64,000 nucleotides of DNA from Leptotrichia sp. oral taxon 847 (GCF_001553645.1 NZ_CP014231.1:1240001-1304000), one strand, 5' to 3'. Positions 28,349 to 38,492 are shown, counted from the first letter of the stretch. Translations and numbers: made by a program. The notes: generated by a model from the sequence alone, not told the origin.

Positions 28349-28993
28349 ATGCCAGTTTTAAACGTATACAAATTAGACGGTTCACAAGCAGGAACTGTGG
28401 AAGTAAACAACGAAATATTTGGAATTGAACCAAACAAAAATGTAATGCACGAAGTTTTAGTTGCAGAATTAGCGGAAGTTAGACAAGGATCTGCATCAAC
28501 AAAAACTAGAGCAGAAGTAAGAGGTGGAGGAAGAAAACCCTTCAGACAAAAAGGAACAGGAAGAGCTAGACAAGGATCAACAAGAGCTCCACATATGGTA
28601 GGTGGAGGAGTTGCTCACGGACCAAAACCAAGAAATTACGCTAAAAAAATTAACAAAAAGGTTAGAAAATTAGCTCTAAAATCAGCATTAGCTACAAAAA
28701 TTAATGAAGGAAATGTAATTGTATTAGATGACTTTAGTTTAGAAACTCCAAAAACTAAAACATTTATAAATTTTGCAAAAGCTTTAAATTTTGATAACGC
28801 AAAACAATTATATGTAGTAAGTTTTGATTCTGAAAACTTTGATAGAGATTATTTTGTAGAATTGTCTACTAGAAATATTGAAAAAGTTATTACAATCAGT
28901 ACGAGAGAATTAAATATCTACTGGTTGATTAAACAAGATAAAGTAGTTCTTACAAAAGAAGCACTAGCAACTATCGAGGAGGTGTTAGCGTAA
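28349..28993 (+). CDS. rplD: 50S ribosomal protein L4
   Basis: A 214-residue protein. The extended tunnel loop [19 protein letters not shown] is intact and carries the residues tied to macrolide response. In some bacteria L4 also represses its own operon through the S10 leader, which makes the hairpin before rpsJ of interest. It overlaps rplW by one base (TAATG). Confidence 0.97.
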   Translation: MPVLNVYKLDGSQAGTVEVNNEIFGIEPNKNVMHEVLVAELAEVRQGSASTKTRAEVRGGGRKPFRQKGTGRARQGSTRAPHMVGGGVAHGPKPRNYAKKINKKVRKLALKSALATKINEGNVIVLDDFSLETPKTKTFINFAKALNFDNAKQLYVVSFDSENFDRDYFVELSTRNIEKVITISTRELNIYWLIKQDKVVLTKEALATIEEVLA

Positions 28994-29277
28994 TGCATAT
29001 TACTGATATAATTAAAAAACCTGTAATTAATACAGAAAAAGCGAGAACTTTATTAGAAAACAACGAATATGTTTTTATCGTGGATAGAAGAGCAAACAAA
29101 ATTCAAATAAAAGATGCTGTAGAAAAATTATTTAATGTAAAAGTTAAAGGTGTAAATACATTAAACATTAAACCAAAATCTGAAAGATTCAGAATGTCTA
29201 TGTACAAAACACCAGCTATTAAAAAAGCAATTGTTAAATTAAAAGACGGAGAAACTATTTCAGCTTACGAAGAATAA
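28993..29277 (+). CDS. rplW: 50S ribosomal protein L23
   Basis: A 94-residue protein at the exit of the peptide tunnel, where trigger factor and SRP dock. IIKKPVINTEKARTLLENNEYVFIVDRRANKIQIKDAVEKLF matches the family, and VNTLNIKPKSERF is in the loop. It is coupled to rplD by overlap. Confidence 0.96.
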   Translation: MHITDIIKKPVINTEKARTLLENNEYVFIVDRRANKIQIKDAVEKLFNVKVKGVNTLNIKPKSERFRMSMYKTPAIKKAIVKLKDGETISAYEE

Positions 29278-29350
29278 AATAGTTTTTTGAAGTAAAATTT
29301 TAGATAGATAGAAATTTTATAATTTTTTTGTGGAAATTATTTGTAAAAAA

Positions 29351-29359
29351 TGATATAAT
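29351..29359 (+). promoter_or_regulatory. candidate internal promoter before rplB
   Basis: TGATATAAT is an extended -10 (TG-n-TATAAT) in the unusually wide 151-base gap between rplW and rplB. No good -35 lies 17 bases upstream, but extended -10 promoters do not need one. It could boost rplB and downstream genes. Confidence 0.45.
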
Positions 29360-29428
29360 ATACGCAATTATGCAAAAAAATAATAATTTTAAAGAGAAAT
29401 ATTAAAAGGAAAAGAGGTAAAAAAAGTT

Positions 29429-30256
29429 ATGCCAATCAAAAAATTAAAGCCGATAACTAGTGGGACACGGCATATGTCGATATTAGTTAACAATGAATTA
29501 GATAAAGTTAGACCTGAAAAATCTTTAGTTGAACCTTTAAATTCTTCATACGGAATTGACAACTATGGACATAGAACGGGTAGAAACAGACATAAAGGAC
29601 ATAAAAGATTATACAGAGTAATCGACTGGAAAAGAAATAAAATTGGAGTGCCTGCAAAAGTTGCAACTCTTGAATATGATCCAAACAGAACTGCAAATAT
29701 TGCATTATTGCACTATGCAGATGGAGAAAAAAGATATATCTTAGCTCCAAATGGATTAAAAAAAGGTGATACAGTAATAGCTGGAGAAGATGTTGACATA
29801 AAGCCAGGAAATGCTTTAAAATTGAAAAATTTACCAGTTGGGACTGTAATTCACAATGTTGAACTAATGCCTGGAAAAGGTGGACAGTTAGCAAGATCTG
29901 CAGGAACAGCTGCAAGACTTATTGCAAAAGAAGGAACTTACTGCCACGTAGAATTGCCATCAGGAGAGTTGAGATTAATTCACAAAGAATGTATGGCTAC
30001 AATTGGAACAGTGGGAAATTCTGAACATTCATTAGTATCATTAGGTAAAGCTGGAAGAAATAGACACTTAGGTAGAAAGCCTCATGTTAGAGGATCGGTA
30101 ATGAATCCTGTGGATCACCCACATGGAGGAGGAGAAGGTAGATCTCCAATAGGTAGAAAATCACCAGTCACACCTTGGGGTAAACCAACTCTTGGTAAGA
30201 AAACTAGAGGTAAAAAACTTAGTGATAAATTTATTGTTAGAAGAAGAAAAAAATAG
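29429..30256 (+). CDS. rplB: 50S ribosomal protein L2
   Basis: A 275-residue protein of the peptidyl-transferase region. [48 protein letters not shown] and [21 protein letters not shown] (with the functionally important His) are present. It starts at ATG 29429 after an AGAGG. Spacing to its neighbours is wide on both sides. Confidence 0.98.
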   Translation: MPIKKLKPITSGTRHMSILVNNELDKVRPEKSLVEPLNSSYGIDNYGHRTGRNRHKGHKRLYRVIDWKRNKIGVPAKVATLEYDPNRTANIALLHYADGEKRYILAPNGLKKGDTVIAGEDVDIKPGNALKLKNLPVGTVIHNVELMPGKGGQLARSAGTAARLIAKEGTYCHVELPSGELRLIHKECMATIGTVGNSEHSLVSLGKAGRNRHLGRKPHVRGSVMNPVDHPHGGGEGRSPIGRKSPVTPWGKPTLGKKTRGKKLSDKFIVRRRKK

Positions 30257-30276
30257 TATTTTAATGATATTAGATG

Positions 30277-30331
30277 AAAATGCTGCTTGACGCATCTAAA
30301 ATATTATTTTACGATGTGTGAGCGTCATTTT
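30277..30331 (+). promoter_or_regulatory. long interrupted hairpin between rplB and rpsS
   Basis: AAAATG pairs with CATTTT, ACGCATC with GATGTGT, and TAAAATA with TATTTTA, giving a three-part stem of about 20 pairs. Only a short T5 run follows before the rpsS ribosome site. It could be an attenuator or ribosomal-protein binding site inside the operon. Confidence 0.55.
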
Positions 30332-30365
30332 TATGAGTTTAGAAAATTTGATAAAGGAGGAAAGG

Positions 30366-30638
30366 ATGGCTCGTTCATTAAAAAAAGGACCTTTTGTTGA
30401 TGCGTATTTATTAAAAAAAATAGAAGCATTGGGAGGTAAAAAACAAGTTATTAAGACATGGTCAAGAAGATCAACTATATTCCCTCAATTTATTGGACAC
30501 ACATTTGCTGTGTACAACGGTAAAAAACATATACCTGTATATATAACTGAGGAAATGGTAGGACATAAGTTAGGTGAATTTGCACCAACTAGAACTTTCT
30601 ATGGACACGGAAAAGAAGCGAAAAAAGCTAAAAATTAA
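30366..30638 (+). CDS. rpsS: 30S ribosomal protein S19
   Basis: A 90-residue protein: [39 protein letters not shown] and [13 protein letters not shown] are typical. The ATG at 30366 directly follows AAAGGAGG; an in-frame upstream start at 30318 lies inside the hairpin and would add 16 foreign residues. Confidence 0.97.
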   Translation: MARSLKKGPFVDAYLLKKIEALGGKKQVIKTWSRRSTIFPQFIGHTFAVYNGKKHIPVYITEEMVGHKLGEFAPTRTFYGHGKEAKKAKN

Positions 30639-30655
30639 CGAAAGGAGGCCTTTAG

Positions 30656-30997
30656 ATGGCAGTAGTAGCTAAATTAAAATATCAAAGATTGAGTCCTCAA
30701 AAAGCAAGATTAGTTGCTGATATAGTAAGAGGGAAAAATGCACTGCAAGCATTAAATGTATTAAAATTTACAAATAAAAAAGCGGCAAAATATATTGAAA
30801 AAACTTTAAGATCAGCAATTGCAAATGCTGAACACAATAATAATATGGATCCTGACAAATTGTTTGTTTCAAAAATCTTAATTGATAAAGGACCTGTGTT
30901 AAAAAGAATTAGCCCAAGAGCAATGGGAAGAGCAGATGTTATAAGAAAACCAACTGCTCATATAACAGTTGAAGTTGATGAAAGACAAGAAGGATAA
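30656..30997 (+). CDS. rplV: 50S ribosomal protein L22
   Basis: A 113-residue protein lining the exit tunnel. LSPQKARLVADIVRGK, LRSAIANAEHNNNMDPDKL and the beta-hairpin RISPRAMGRADVIRKPTAH are intact. AAAGGAGG precedes the ATG. Confidence 0.97.
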   Translation: MAVVAKLKYQRLSPQKARLVADIVRGKNALQALNVLKFTNKKAAKYIEKTLRSAIANAEHNNNMDPDKLFVSKILIDKGPVLKRISPRAMGRADVIRKPTAHITVEVDERQEG

Positions 30998-31024
30998 TTT
31001 TAGACAAATAAAGGAGGTAAGTCT

Positions 31025-31681
31025 GTGGGACAAAAAGTAGATCCTAGGGGGATGAGATTGGGAATCACAAGAACTTGGGATTCAAAATGGTTCGCTGAAG
31101 GAAAAGAATATTTAAATAACTTTCATGAAGATTTAAAAATAAAAGAATATATCAAAAAAAATTATTATCATGCAGGAATTTCTTCTATTCAAATAGAAAG
31201 AACATCACCTACTGAAGTAGGAGTTATTGTTGAAACTGGAAAAGCGGGAATTTTAATTGGTAGAAAAGGTCAAGAAATTGAAACTTTAAAAATAAAATTA
31301 GAAAAGTTAACTGGTAAAAAAGTACAAATCAAGGTTCAAGAAATTAAAAACCCAAATAAAGATGCACAATTAGTGGCTGAAAGTATTGCGACAGCAATTG
31401 AAAAAAGGGTTGCTTATAAAAGAGCGGTTCAACAAGCTATTCAAAGAGCTGAAAAAGCTGGAATTAAAGGAATTAAAGTTATGGTATCCGGAAGATTAAA
31501 TGGTGCTGAAATTGCAAGAAGTGAATGGACACTTTCAGGAAGAGTACCACTACATACTTTAAGAGCAGATGTTGACTATGCAACAGCGACAGCACATACT
31601 ACATACGGTGCATTAGGATTGAAAGTATGGATTTTCAATGGAGAAGTTCTTTCTACTACAAAGGAAGGAGGAGAAAAATAA
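31025..31681 (+). CDS. rpsC: 30S ribosomal protein S3
   Basis: A 218-residue protein with a GTG start after AAAGGAGG. (M)[22 protein letters not shown], the KH-domain loop [13 protein letters not shown], and [17 protein letters not shown] with [13 protein letters not shown] are diagnostic. It ends one base before the rplP start. Confidence 0.97.
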   Translation: MGQKVDPRGMRLGITRTWDSKWFAEGKEYLNNFHEDLKIKEYIKKNYYHAGISSIQIERTSPTEVGVIVETGKAGILIGRKGQEIETLKIKLEKLTGKKVQIKVQEIKNPNKDAQLVAESIATAIEKRVAYKRAVQQAIQRAEKAGIKGIKVMVSGRLNGAEIARSEWTLSGRVPLHTLRADVDYATATAHTTYGALGLKVWIFNGEVLSTTKEGGEK

Positions 31682-31682
31682 T

Positions 31683-32108
31683 ATGTTAATACCTAAAAGA
31701 ACAAAATATAGAAAACAGTTCAGAGGGAAAATGGGTGGAGTTGCGACTAAAGGAAACAAAGTTAGCTTTGGAGAATTTGGACTTGCAGCAAAAGAATTTG
31801 GTTGGGTTACTTCAAGACAGATAGAAGCTTGTAGAATTACAATCAACAGAACATTTAAAAGAGAAGGTAAAATTTGGATCAGAATATTTCCTGACAAACC
31901 TTATACAAAAAGACCTGAAGGAACAAGAATGGGTAAAGGTAAAGGTAATGCAGAAGGTTGGGTAGCAGTAGTAAAAAAAGATAAAGTAATGTTTGAAGTT
32001 GGCGGAGTATCGGAAGAAACAGCCAAGGAAGCATTAAGAAAAGCTGGACATAAACTACCTATAAAAGTTAAATTTGTGAGAAAAGAAGAAGTAGGTGGTG
32101 ATAAGTAA
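31683..32108 (+). CDS. rplP: 50S ribosomal protein L16
   Basis: A 141-residue protein: [39 protein letters not shown] and [21 protein letters not shown] are typical. The start at 31683 has GGAGG in front; an upstream TTG in rpsC is rejected. It overlaps rpmC by one base. Confidence 0.97.
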   Translation: MLIPKRTKYRKQFRGKMGGVATKGNKVSFGEFGLAAKEFGWVTSRQIEACRITINRTFKREGKIWIRIFPDKPYTKRPEGTRMGKGKGNAEGWVAVVKKDKVMFEVGGVSEETAKEALRKAGHKLPIKVKFVRKEEVGGDK

Positions 32109-32299
32109 TGACAATCAAAGAAATTAGAGAATTATCATTAGAAGAATTGGAAACTAAAGTAAATGAATTGAAACAAGAATTATTTAATTTAAAATTTCAA
32201 AAAACTCTTGGACAATTACAAAACACTGCTAAAATAAAAGATGTTAAAAGAACAATAGCAAGATTAAAAACTGTTGTGACTGAAAAAACTGTTAAATAG
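32108..32299 (+). CDS. rpmC: 50S ribosomal protein L29
   Basis: A 63-residue two-helix protein. IKEIRELSLEELETKVNELKQELFNLKFQ and IKDVKRTIARLKTV are the classical L29 segments. It is coupled to rplP through TAATG. Confidence 0.96.
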   Translation: MTIKEIRELSLEELETKVNELKQELFNLKFQKTLGQLQNTAKIKDVKRTIARLKTVVTEKTVK

Positions 32300-32310
32300 G
32301 AGGGTCCTAA

Positions 32311-32571
32311 GTGGAAGGTAAGAGAAACGAAAGAAAAGTAAGAGAAGGAATTGTTGTTTCTGATAAAATGGATAAAACAGTAGTTGTTTTAGAAGAAACA
32401 ATGAGATTACACAAAATTTATAAAAAAAGAGTGAAAACTTCTAAAAAATATAAAGCACATGATGAAAAAAATGAATGTGGTGTAGGGGATAGAGTTCAGA
32501 TTATGGAAACTAGACCATTAAGTAAAGATAAAAGATGGAGAGTTGTTACTATTTTAGAAAAAGCTAAATAA
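32311..32571 (+). CDS. rpsQ: 30S ribosomal protein S17
   Basis: An 86-residue OB-fold protein with a GTG start after [46 protein letters not shown] and [14 protein letters not shown] match the family. Confidence 0.96.
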   Translation: MEGKRNERKVREGIVVSDKMDKTVVVLEETMRLHKIYKKRVKTSKKYKAHDEKNECGVGDRVQIMETRPLSKDKRWRVVTILEKAK

Positions 32572-32632
32572 TTTTTAATAGTAAAATTCAAATTTAAATG
32601 TATTTTTAATTTTTGAGAGGAGGAAATTTTAA

Positions 32633-33001
32633 ATGGTTCAACAACAAACAATACTTAATGTTGCTGATAATACTGGAGCTAAAAAGATTATGATTATCAG
32701 AGTATTAGGTGGTTCAAGAAGAAGATTCGGTAAAATTGGTGATATCGTAGTAGCAACAGTTAAAGAAGCTATCCCTAATGGAAATGTTAAAAAAGGGGAA
32801 GTCGTAAAAGCTGTAATCGTTAGAACAAAAAAAGAATTAAAAAGAGCAGATGGTTCTTATATAAAATTTGATGATAATGCTGCTGTTATTTTAAATACTG
32901 CCTTAGAGTTGAGAGGGACGAGAATTTTCGGACCTGTTGCAAGAGAATTAAGAGCTAAAAACTTTATGAAAATTGTTTCGTTAGCACCAGAAGTACTATA
33001 A
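32633..33001 (+). CDS. rplN: 50S ribosomal protein L14
   Basis: A 122-residue protein. [58 protein letters not shown] and [13 protein letters not shown] are strongly conserved. The 61-base gap before it is plain A/T sequence plus GAGAGGAGG. Confidence 0.98.
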   Translation: MVQQQTILNVADNTGAKKIMIIRVLGGSRRRFGKIGDIVVATVKEAIPNGNVKKGEVVKAVIVRTKKELKRADGSYIKFDDNAAVILNTALELRGTRIFGPVARELRAKNFMKIVSLAPEVL

Positions 33002-33056
33002 ATATTTAAAATAAAGTTTTAGATAAAAGATAATTAATAGGAAGGAGAGTTTGAAA

Positions 33057-33440
33057 GTGGCAAAACCAAAAGTAAAATCAGTACCTAAAAAATTACATGT
33101 TAAAACTGGAGATACAGTTGTTGTAATTAGCGGAAGATCTAAAGATTTACCTAGAAGTGAAAAAAGCGCTCAAACTGGAGATAAAGGAAAAATAGGAAAA
33201 ATATTAAAAGTATTCCCTAAAACTGGAAAAATTATTGTTGAAGGTGTAAATATTCAAAAAAGACACGTTAAACCTAATGCAACGAACCCACAAGGCGAAG
33301 TTGTCGAAAGAGAAATGCCAATTTTTGCTTCTAAAGTTATGCTTTGGGACGAAAGTGCAAAAAAACCAACTAGAACTAGAAAAGAATTTAGAGACGGAAA
33401 AAAAGTGAGAGTATCAGTGGTATCTGGTAACGAAATATAA
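33057..33440 (+). CDS. rplX: 50S ribosomal protein L24
   Basis: About 127 residues with a KOW motif. Where most L24 proteins read GKDKGK, this one has GRSKDLPRSEKSAQTGDKGKIGK, so the KOW loop carries an insert of about 14 residues. The rest (VNIQKRHVKP, PIFASKVML, DGKKVRV) is normal. The GTG at 33057 lies 9 bases after AAGGAG and is preferred to a TTG at 33051, which is too close to that site. Confidence 0.94.
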   Translation: MAKPKVKSVPKKLHVKTGDTVVVISGRSKDLPRSEKSAQTGDKGKIGKILKVFPKTGKIIVEGVNIQKRHVKPNATNPQGEVVEREMPIFASKVMLWDESAKKPTRTRKEFRDGKKVRVSVVSGNEI

Positions 33441-33464
33441 TATTTTAGAGAGGAGGATGAATAA

Positions 33465-34019
33465 ATGTCTGAAAAATATATACCAAGATTGCAAAAATTA
33501 TATAAAGAAGAAATTATCTCTTCTTTGATGAAAGAATTAAATTTGAAAAATATTATGCAAGTTCCAAAACTTGACAAAATTATCGTAAATATGGGGATTG
33601 GTGAAGCAGTAAGCAATCCTAAGTTAATAGATGCAGCATTAAATGAATTAAAACTGATTACAGGACAACAGCCTGTTCCAAGAACTGCTAAAAAATCAGA
33701 AGCTGGATTTAAATTGAGAGAAGGACAAAAAATTGGAGTAAAAGTAACATTGAGAAAAGAAAAAATGTACGAATTTTTAGATAGATTAATCAGTGTTACT
33801 TTACCAAGAGTGAGAGATTTTGAAGGTGTTTCTCCAAAAGGATTTGATGGAAGAGGAAACTATACATTGGGATTAAGAGAACAAATCGTATTCCCTGAAA
33901 TTGAAATTGATAAAGTGGACAAAATTTTCGGATTGGGAGTTACAATCGTATCCACTGCTAAGACAGACGAAGAAGGAAGAGCATTATTAAAAGCATTTGG
34001 AATGCCATTTGCAAGATAA
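33465..34019 (+). CDS. rplE: 50S ribosomal protein L5
   Basis: A 184-residue 5S rRNA-binding protein. [50 protein letters not shown] and [16 protein letters not shown] are typical. GAGAGGAGG precedes the ATG. Confidence 0.98.
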   Translation: MSEKYIPRLQKLYKEEIISSLMKELNLKNIMQVPKLDKIIVNMGIGEAVSNPKLIDAALNELKLITGQQPVPRTAKKSEAGFKLREGQKIGVKVTLRKEKMYEFLDRLISVTLPRVRDFEGVSPKGFDGRGNYTLGLREQIVFPEIEIDKVDKIFGLGVTIVSTAKTDEEGRALLKAFGMPFAR

Positions 34020-34052
34020 TTTTGTATTTTAGAAGGAGGTGTAGTTTAATCA

Positions 34053-34340
34053 ATGGCTAAAAAAGCGATGGTTGAAAGAAACTTAAAAAGAGCAAGAACA
34101 GTTGAAAAATATGCAGCTAAAAGAGCTGAATTAAAAGCAAGAGCTAAAAAAGGTGATAGAGAAGCAGTTTTGGAATTATCTAAATTGCCTAGAAACGCTT
34201 CGCCTACAAGAGTTAGAAACAGATGTCAAATTAATGGTAGACCAAGAGGTTACATGAGAGAGTTTGGAATATCAAGAGTTATGTTTAGACAATTAGCAGG
34301 AGAAGGAGTTATTCCAGGAGTTAAAAAATCAAGTTGGTAA
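34053..34340 (+). CDS. rpsN: 30S ribosomal protein S14, zinc-free long form
   Basis: A 95-residue protein. [29 protein letters not shown] and [21 protein letters not shown] mark S14. It is the long form without the paired CxxC zinc motifs of the short form; a single Cys remains. AGAAGGAGG precedes the start. Confidence 0.96.
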   Translation: MAKKAMVERNLKRARTVEKYAAKRAELKARAKKGDREAVLELSKLPRNASPTRVRNRCQINGRPRGYMREFGISRVMFRQLAGEGVIPGVKKSSW

Positions 34341-34349
34341 TCCAGTAAG

Positions 34350-34369
34350 AGTAATTTTTTTAAATTACT
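34350..34369 (+). other. small hairpin between rpsN and rpsH
   Basis: AGTAATTT pairs with AAATTACT around a TTTT loop, 9 bases after the rpsN stop. No U-run follows, so it may be a processing or mRNA-stability element. Confidence 0.4.
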
Positions 34370-34419
34370 TGAAATAATTAAAATTAAAATTTTTCGAAAG
34401 ATTGAGAGGAGGAAAATTA

Positions 34420-34815
34420 ATGTATTTAACAGATCCTATTGCTGATATGCTTACTAGAGTTAGAAATGGTCAAATGGCTAAACATTCACAAGTAGCAGTT
34501 CCATTTTCTAAAATTAAGGAGAGTATGGCTAGTATATTAAAAAATGAAGGATACATAGCAGGTTATGAAATAAAAGAAGAAGGAGCTATAAAAAATATAG
34601 TTGTATCTTTAAAATATGTAGATGGAGAAGCTGTAATAAAAGGTTTAAAAAGAATATCTAAACCTGGAAGAAGAGTATACACATCTGTTGAAAATTTACC
34701 TAAAGTATTAGGTGGGTTAGGAATTGCCATTGTCTCAACGCCAAAAGGTGTTATTATAGACAAAGAATGCAGAAAGCATAATGTTGGTGGAGAAGTTCTT
34801 TGCTACGTGTGGTAA
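34420..34815 (+). CDS. rpsH: 30S ribosomal protein S8
   Basis: A 131-residue protein: [40 protein letters not shown] and the C-terminal GGEVLCYVW are typical. The ATG at 34420 has GAGAGGAGG at good spacing; an upstream TTG at 34402 falls before that site and is rejected. Confidence 0.97.
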   Translation: MYLTDPIADMLTRVRNGQMAKHSQVAVPFSKIKESMASILKNEGYIAGYEIKEEGAIKNIVVSLKYVDGEAVIKGLKRISKPGRRVYTSVENLPKVLGGLGIAIVSTPKGVIIDKECRKHNVGGEVLCYVW

Positions 34816-34848
34816 TTTACGCATTTTATAAATATAGGAGGATAAACA

Positions 34849-35382
34849 ATGTCAAGAATAGGTAACAAACCTATAACTATACCAGCTGGTGTAGAAGTTA
34901 AACAAGATGGTAATAAATTTACTGTAAAAGGACCTAAAGGACAACTTGAAAGAGAATTTTCCAGTGAAATAAAAGTAAAAATAGACGGTAATGAAATTAA
35001 ATTTGAAAGATCAAGTAATTTACCAAATATTAGAGCACTTCACGGAACTACAAGAGCTAATTTAAACAATATGATTGTTGGTGTAAGTGAAGGATTTTCT
35101 AAAGGATTGGAATTGGTAGGGGTTGGATACAGAGTACAAACTAGTGGAAAAGGATTAACTTTAGCATTAGGATATTCTCATCCAGTTGAAATTGAAGCTG
35201 TAAAAGGTATTACTTTCAAAGTGGAAGGAAATACAAAAATTTTGGTAGAGGGAATTGATAAACAACTTGTCGGACAAGTTGCTGCAAATATAAGGGCAAA
35301 AAGACCACCTGAACCTTACAAAGGAAAAGGGGTTAAATATGCTGATGAAGTAATTAGAAGAAAAGAAGGTAAAAAAGGATAG
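34849..35382 (+). CDS. rplF: 50S ribosomal protein L6
   Basis: A 177-residue protein. [50 protein letters not shown] and [17 protein letters not shown] are diagnostic. Both L6 domains are complete. ATAGGAGG precedes the start. Confidence 0.98.
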   Translation: MSRIGNKPITIPAGVEVKQDGNKFTVKGPKGQLEREFSSEIKVKIDGNEIKFERSSNLPNIRALHGTTRANLNNMIVGVSEGFSKGLELVGVGYRVQTSGKGLTLALGYSHPVEIEAVKGITFKVEGNTKILVEGIDKQLVGQVAANIRAKRPPEPYKGKGVKYADEVIRRKEGKKG

Positions 35383-35403
35383 AAAGATAGGAGGTAGATT
35401 TTA

Positions 35404-35766
35404 GTGATTAAAAAGCTTGATAGAAATAAATTAAGACAGAAAAAACATAAAAGTATTAGAAAAAAAATCGCAGGAACTGCACAAAGACCTAGACTTTCTG
35501 TGTATAGAAGTTCAAAAAATATTTTTGTTCAAATAATTGACGATGTGACTGGAAATACTTTAGTTTCTGCATCAACAATTGAAAAAGGTGCCAAAATTGA
35601 AAATGGTTCTAACATTGAAGCAGCAAAAAAAGTCGGAGAATCAATTGCTAAAAAAGCGTTGGATAAAGGAATAACAACTGTTGTATTTGATAGATCGGGA
35701 TACATTTACACAGGAAGAGTTAAAGCATTGGCAGATGCTGCAAGAGAAGCAGGATTACAATTCTAA
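35404..35766 (+). CDS. rplR: 50S ribosomal protein L18
   Basis: A 120-residue 5S rRNA-binding protein with a GTG start after [69 protein letters not shown] is the classical C-terminal half. Confidence 0.97.
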   Translation: MIKKLDRNKLRQKKHKSIRKKIAGTAQRPRLSVYRSSKNIFVQIIDDVTGNTLVSASTIEKGAKIENGSNIEAAKKVGESIAKKALDKGITTVVFDRSGYIYTGRVKALADAAREAGLQF

Positions 35767-35787
35767 GAGAAAAGGAGGAAAATAACT

Positions 35788-36309
35788 TTGGCAAGAGAGA
35801 GAGAGAATAGAGATTCAAGAGATAATAAAGACAATGAATTCAATGAAAAATTGTTAAGAATAAGCAGAGTATCAAAAACTGTTAAAGGTGGAAGAAGAAT
35901 ATCATTTTCAGTATTGGCAGCAGTTGGTGATAAAAAAGGTAGAGTAGGTATTGGACTTGGAAAAGCAAATGGTGTACCTGATGCAATAAAGAAAGCGATT
36001 GCAAGTGCTAAGAAAAATTTAGTAAATGTATCATTAAAAGGTGGAACTTTACCACATGAACAAATCGGTAAATTTAATGCGACATCTGTATTATTAAAAC
36101 CAGCTTCTAAAGGAACTGGAGTTATCGCAGGTTCTGCCGCAAGAGAATTATTAGAATTAGCAGGAGTGACAGACGTACTTACAAAAATTAGAGGTTCAAA
36201 AAACAAAGATAACGTTGCAAGAGCAACATTAGAAGGTCTTAAACAACTACGTTCTATTGAAGAAGTAGCAAGACTTAGAGGAAAATCAGTTGAAGAAATT
36301 TTAGGATAA
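35788..36309 (+). CDS. rpsE: 30S ribosomal protein S5
   Basis: A 173-residue protein with a TTG start after AAAGGAGG. It has a charged N-terminal tail ([16 protein letters not shown]), then [25 protein letters not shown] and [20 protein letters not shown]. The spectinomycin loop region is normal. Confidence 0.97.
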   Translation: MARERENRDSRDNKDNEFNEKLLRISRVSKTVKGGRRISFSVLAAVGDKKGRVGIGLGKANGVPDAIKKAIASAKKNLVNVSLKGGTLPHEQIGKFNATSVLLKPASKGTGVIAGSAARELLELAGVTDVLTKIRGSKNKDNVARATLEGLKQLRSIEEVARLRGKSVEEILG

Positions 36310-36331
36310 TATAGGTTAGGAGGTAAAATTA

Positions 36332-36511
36332 ATGTCTAAAATAAAAGTAACACTTGTTAAAGGAATTAATGGAAGAAAGCCTAATCATGTTGCGACTGTT
36401 AAATCACTAGGATTAAGAAAAATCAGTCAAAGCGCAGTTCACAATAAAACTGCTGATATAGAAGGAAAAATAAAATTAGTTTCTTATTTACTTAAAGTAG
36501 AGGAGGTTTAA
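36332..36511 (+). CDS. rpmD: 50S ribosomal protein L30
   Basis: A 59-residue protein that is easily missed because of its size. It starts MSKIKVTLVKGINGRKPNH and contains VKSLGLRKISQSAVHNKTADIEGKI, which is the L30 signature, ending LLKVEEV. TTAGGAGG precedes the ATG, and its stop lies inside the ribosome site of rplO. Confidence 0.96.
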   Translation: MSKIKVTLVKGINGRKPNHVATVKSLGLRKISQSAVHNKTADIEGKIKLVSYLLKVEEV

Positions 36512-36517
36512 AAATAA

Positions 36518-37132
36518 ATGAATCTTAATGAATTAAGACCTGCCGAAGGTTCTAAAAGAGAAAGAAGAAGAATCGGAAGAGGACACGGTACTGGTTGGGG
36601 AAAAACAGCTGGTAAAGGACATAACGGACAAAAACAAAGATCAGGTTCATATGTATCACCTATATTTGAAGGTGGACAAATGCCAATAGTTAGAAGAATT
36701 CCTAAAAGAGGATTTTCTAATCATGCATTTAAAAAAGATTTTATTGTAATTACATTAGACGATGTTGTTAAAAAATTTAATGACGGAGATGTAATTAGTT
36801 TAGAAACATTAGTTGAAAATGGAGTAGTTAAAAACCCACGATTTATAACTAAATATTCTGATGAAGCATTGAGAAATATTAAAGGAAGAAAAGCTGTAAA
36901 AGCTTACTTAAAAGAAAATATTGAATCATATGTGAAAGAAAGAGAATATACAAGTTTATTAAAAATTATTGGGAATACAGAAGTTAACAAAAAATTAACA
37001 GTAAAAGCTCATAGAATCTCAAAAACAGCTAAGGAATTAATTGAAAAAGCTGGTGGAAACGTAGAGTTGTTAGAAATAAGAACATATTCAGCTAAAGCAG
37101 GAAATAATAAAAAAGAAGATGAAGTTAAGTAA
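36518..37132 (+). CDS. rplO: 50S ribosomal protein L15, enlarged
   Basis: MNLNELRPAEGSKRERRRIGRGHGTGWGKTAGKGHNGQKQRSG is a clear L15 start and the end KAHRISKTAKELIEKAGGNVE is equally clear. The protein is 204 residues against the usual 145 or so. About 45 extra residues lie between NGVVKNPRF and LLKIIGNTEVN (roughly residues 107-152), and a basic tail of about 20 follows the normal end. GAGGAGG in the rpmD end precedes the ATG. Confidence 0.96.
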   Translation: MNLNELRPAEGSKRERRRIGRGHGTGWGKTAGKGHNGQKQRSGSYVSPIFEGGQMPIVRRIPKRGFSNHAFKKDFIVITLDDVVKKFNDGDVISLETLVENGVVKNPRFITKYSDEALRNIKGRKAVKAYLKENIESYVKEREYTSLLKIIGNTEVNKKLTVKAHRISKTAKELIEKAGGNVELLEIRTYSAKAGNNKKEDEVK

Positions 37133-37179
37133 GATTTTAATATCTTGCTTTTTCTTCATATATTAAAGGAGTGGTAAAA

Positions 37180-38487
37180 TTGACTCTAGCTGAAGCAGTA
37201 ACTAGTAGATTAAAAGCTATATTTAATATTCCTGAGCTAGAAAAAAGAGTTACATTTACATTGCTTATGATACTTGTCGCAAGAGTTGGAATTCATATTG
37301 CAGTACCAGGAATAAATCAGGAAGCTTTTAAAAATTTTCAAAGTAACAATGCAATTGCTCAATTTTTAAATTTATTTTCCGGTGGAGCGGTGGAAAGAGC
37401 ATCTATTTTTGCGCTAGGAATAGTTCCGTACATCAACGCTTCAATTGTGTTTCAATTATTGGGAGTAATTTTCCCTAAAATTGATGAAATGCAAAAAGAA
37501 GGTGGAAAAGAAAGAGATAAAATAACTCAGTGGACTAGATATGTAACCATTGTATTGACATTTATTCAATCATTTGGGATAGCAATTATGCTACAGAATC
37601 AAGGTTTAGTATTGGAGCCAGGAGCTAAGTTTGTAATTAGTGCAGTAGTTTTAATTACAGGTGGAACTTCGTTTCTTATGTGGATTTCTGAAAGAATTTC
37701 CATAAGAGGAATTGGAAACGGGACTTCAATGTTAATTTTCTTAAATATTGTTGCAGGATTGCCGAATGTTGTAAATCAGATGATGATTCAGTTAAAATCA
37801 GGTATGGGAGCAGTTTTACAGACATTGTCATTTGTGGCTTTTGTTGTGTTCATAACTCTTATGGTATACGTGCAGTTAGCTGAAAGAAGAATTCCTATTC
37901 AATACGCAGGAAAAGGAAGTCTTGGTTTTGGTGGAGGAACAAGTTCAGTCGGAAAAAGAACTTACTTGCCATTAAAAATAAATATGTCTGGAGTAATGCC
38001 AATCATTTTTGCCTCAGTATTAATGGCAGCACCACCATTTTTGGTAGGAATGTTGAAAAGTGGAAGAATAAAAAATATATTGGCAGCTCAGTTTGAGCCA
38101 AAGGGTCCGCTATATTTATTATTATTCGCAGTATTAATTACAGTTTTTTCATTTTTTTACACACTTACAATAGCTTTTGATCCGGAAAAAGTGGCCGAAG
38201 ATTTGAAACAAAGTGGAGGAACAATTCCAAGTATAAGAGCTGGAGCCGAAACGGCAGATTATTTAGAAAAAGTTGCAACGAGAGTAACATTTGGAAGTGC
38301 CCTATTTTTATCAGTATTGGGAATTATGCCTAATATATGGTTTGGATATGTTCTAAATCTTCCTGTTATGCTTGGTGGAACAAGTTTACTAATCTTGGTG
38401 GGGACAGCGGTAGAATTATTACTACAAATTGATTCTTATCTGGCGGTTAAAAAAATGAAAGGTTTTGTAACAAAAAAACATAGATAA
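37180..38487 (+). CDS. secY: preprotein translocase subunit SecY
   Basis: About 435 residues with ten membrane segments, the central channel of the Sec translocon. RVTFTLLMILVARVGIHIAVPGI, YINASIVFQLL, RRIPIQYAGK (cytoplasmic loop) and PSIRAGAETADYLEKV (C5 loop) are typical. The TTG at 37180 sits 8 bases after AAAGGAG; a GTG at 37171 overlaps that site, so the shorter form is preferred. It is the last gene of the cluster; adk, map, infA and the alpha-operon genes do not follow. Confidence 0.96.
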   Translation: MTLAEAVTSRLKAIFNIPELEKRVTFTLLMILVARVGIHIAVPGINQEAFKNFQSNNAIAQFLNLFSGGAVERASIFALGIVPYINASIVFQLLGVIFPKIDEMQKEGGKERDKITQWTRYVTIVLTFIQSFGIAIMLQNQGLVLEPGAKFVISAVVLITGGTSFLMWISERISIRGIGNGTSMLIFLNIVAGLPNVVNQMMIQLKSGMGAVLQTLSFVAFVVFITLMVYVQLAERRIPIQYAGKGSLGFGGGTSSVGKRTYLPLKINMSGVMPIIFASVLMAAPPFLVGMLKSGRIKNILAAQFEPKGPLYLLLFAVLITVFSFFYTLTIAFDPEKVAEDLKQSGGTIPSIRAGAETADYLEKVATRVTFGSALFLSVLGIMPNIWFGYVLNLPVMLGGTSLLILVGTAVELLLQIDSYLAVKKMKGFVTKKHR

Positions 38488-38492
38488 AAAAT

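Noticed and set aside
35763-36206. 147-codon open frame antisense to rpsE
   Set aside because: It lies opposite a conserved ribosomal gene and has no motif or ribosome site.
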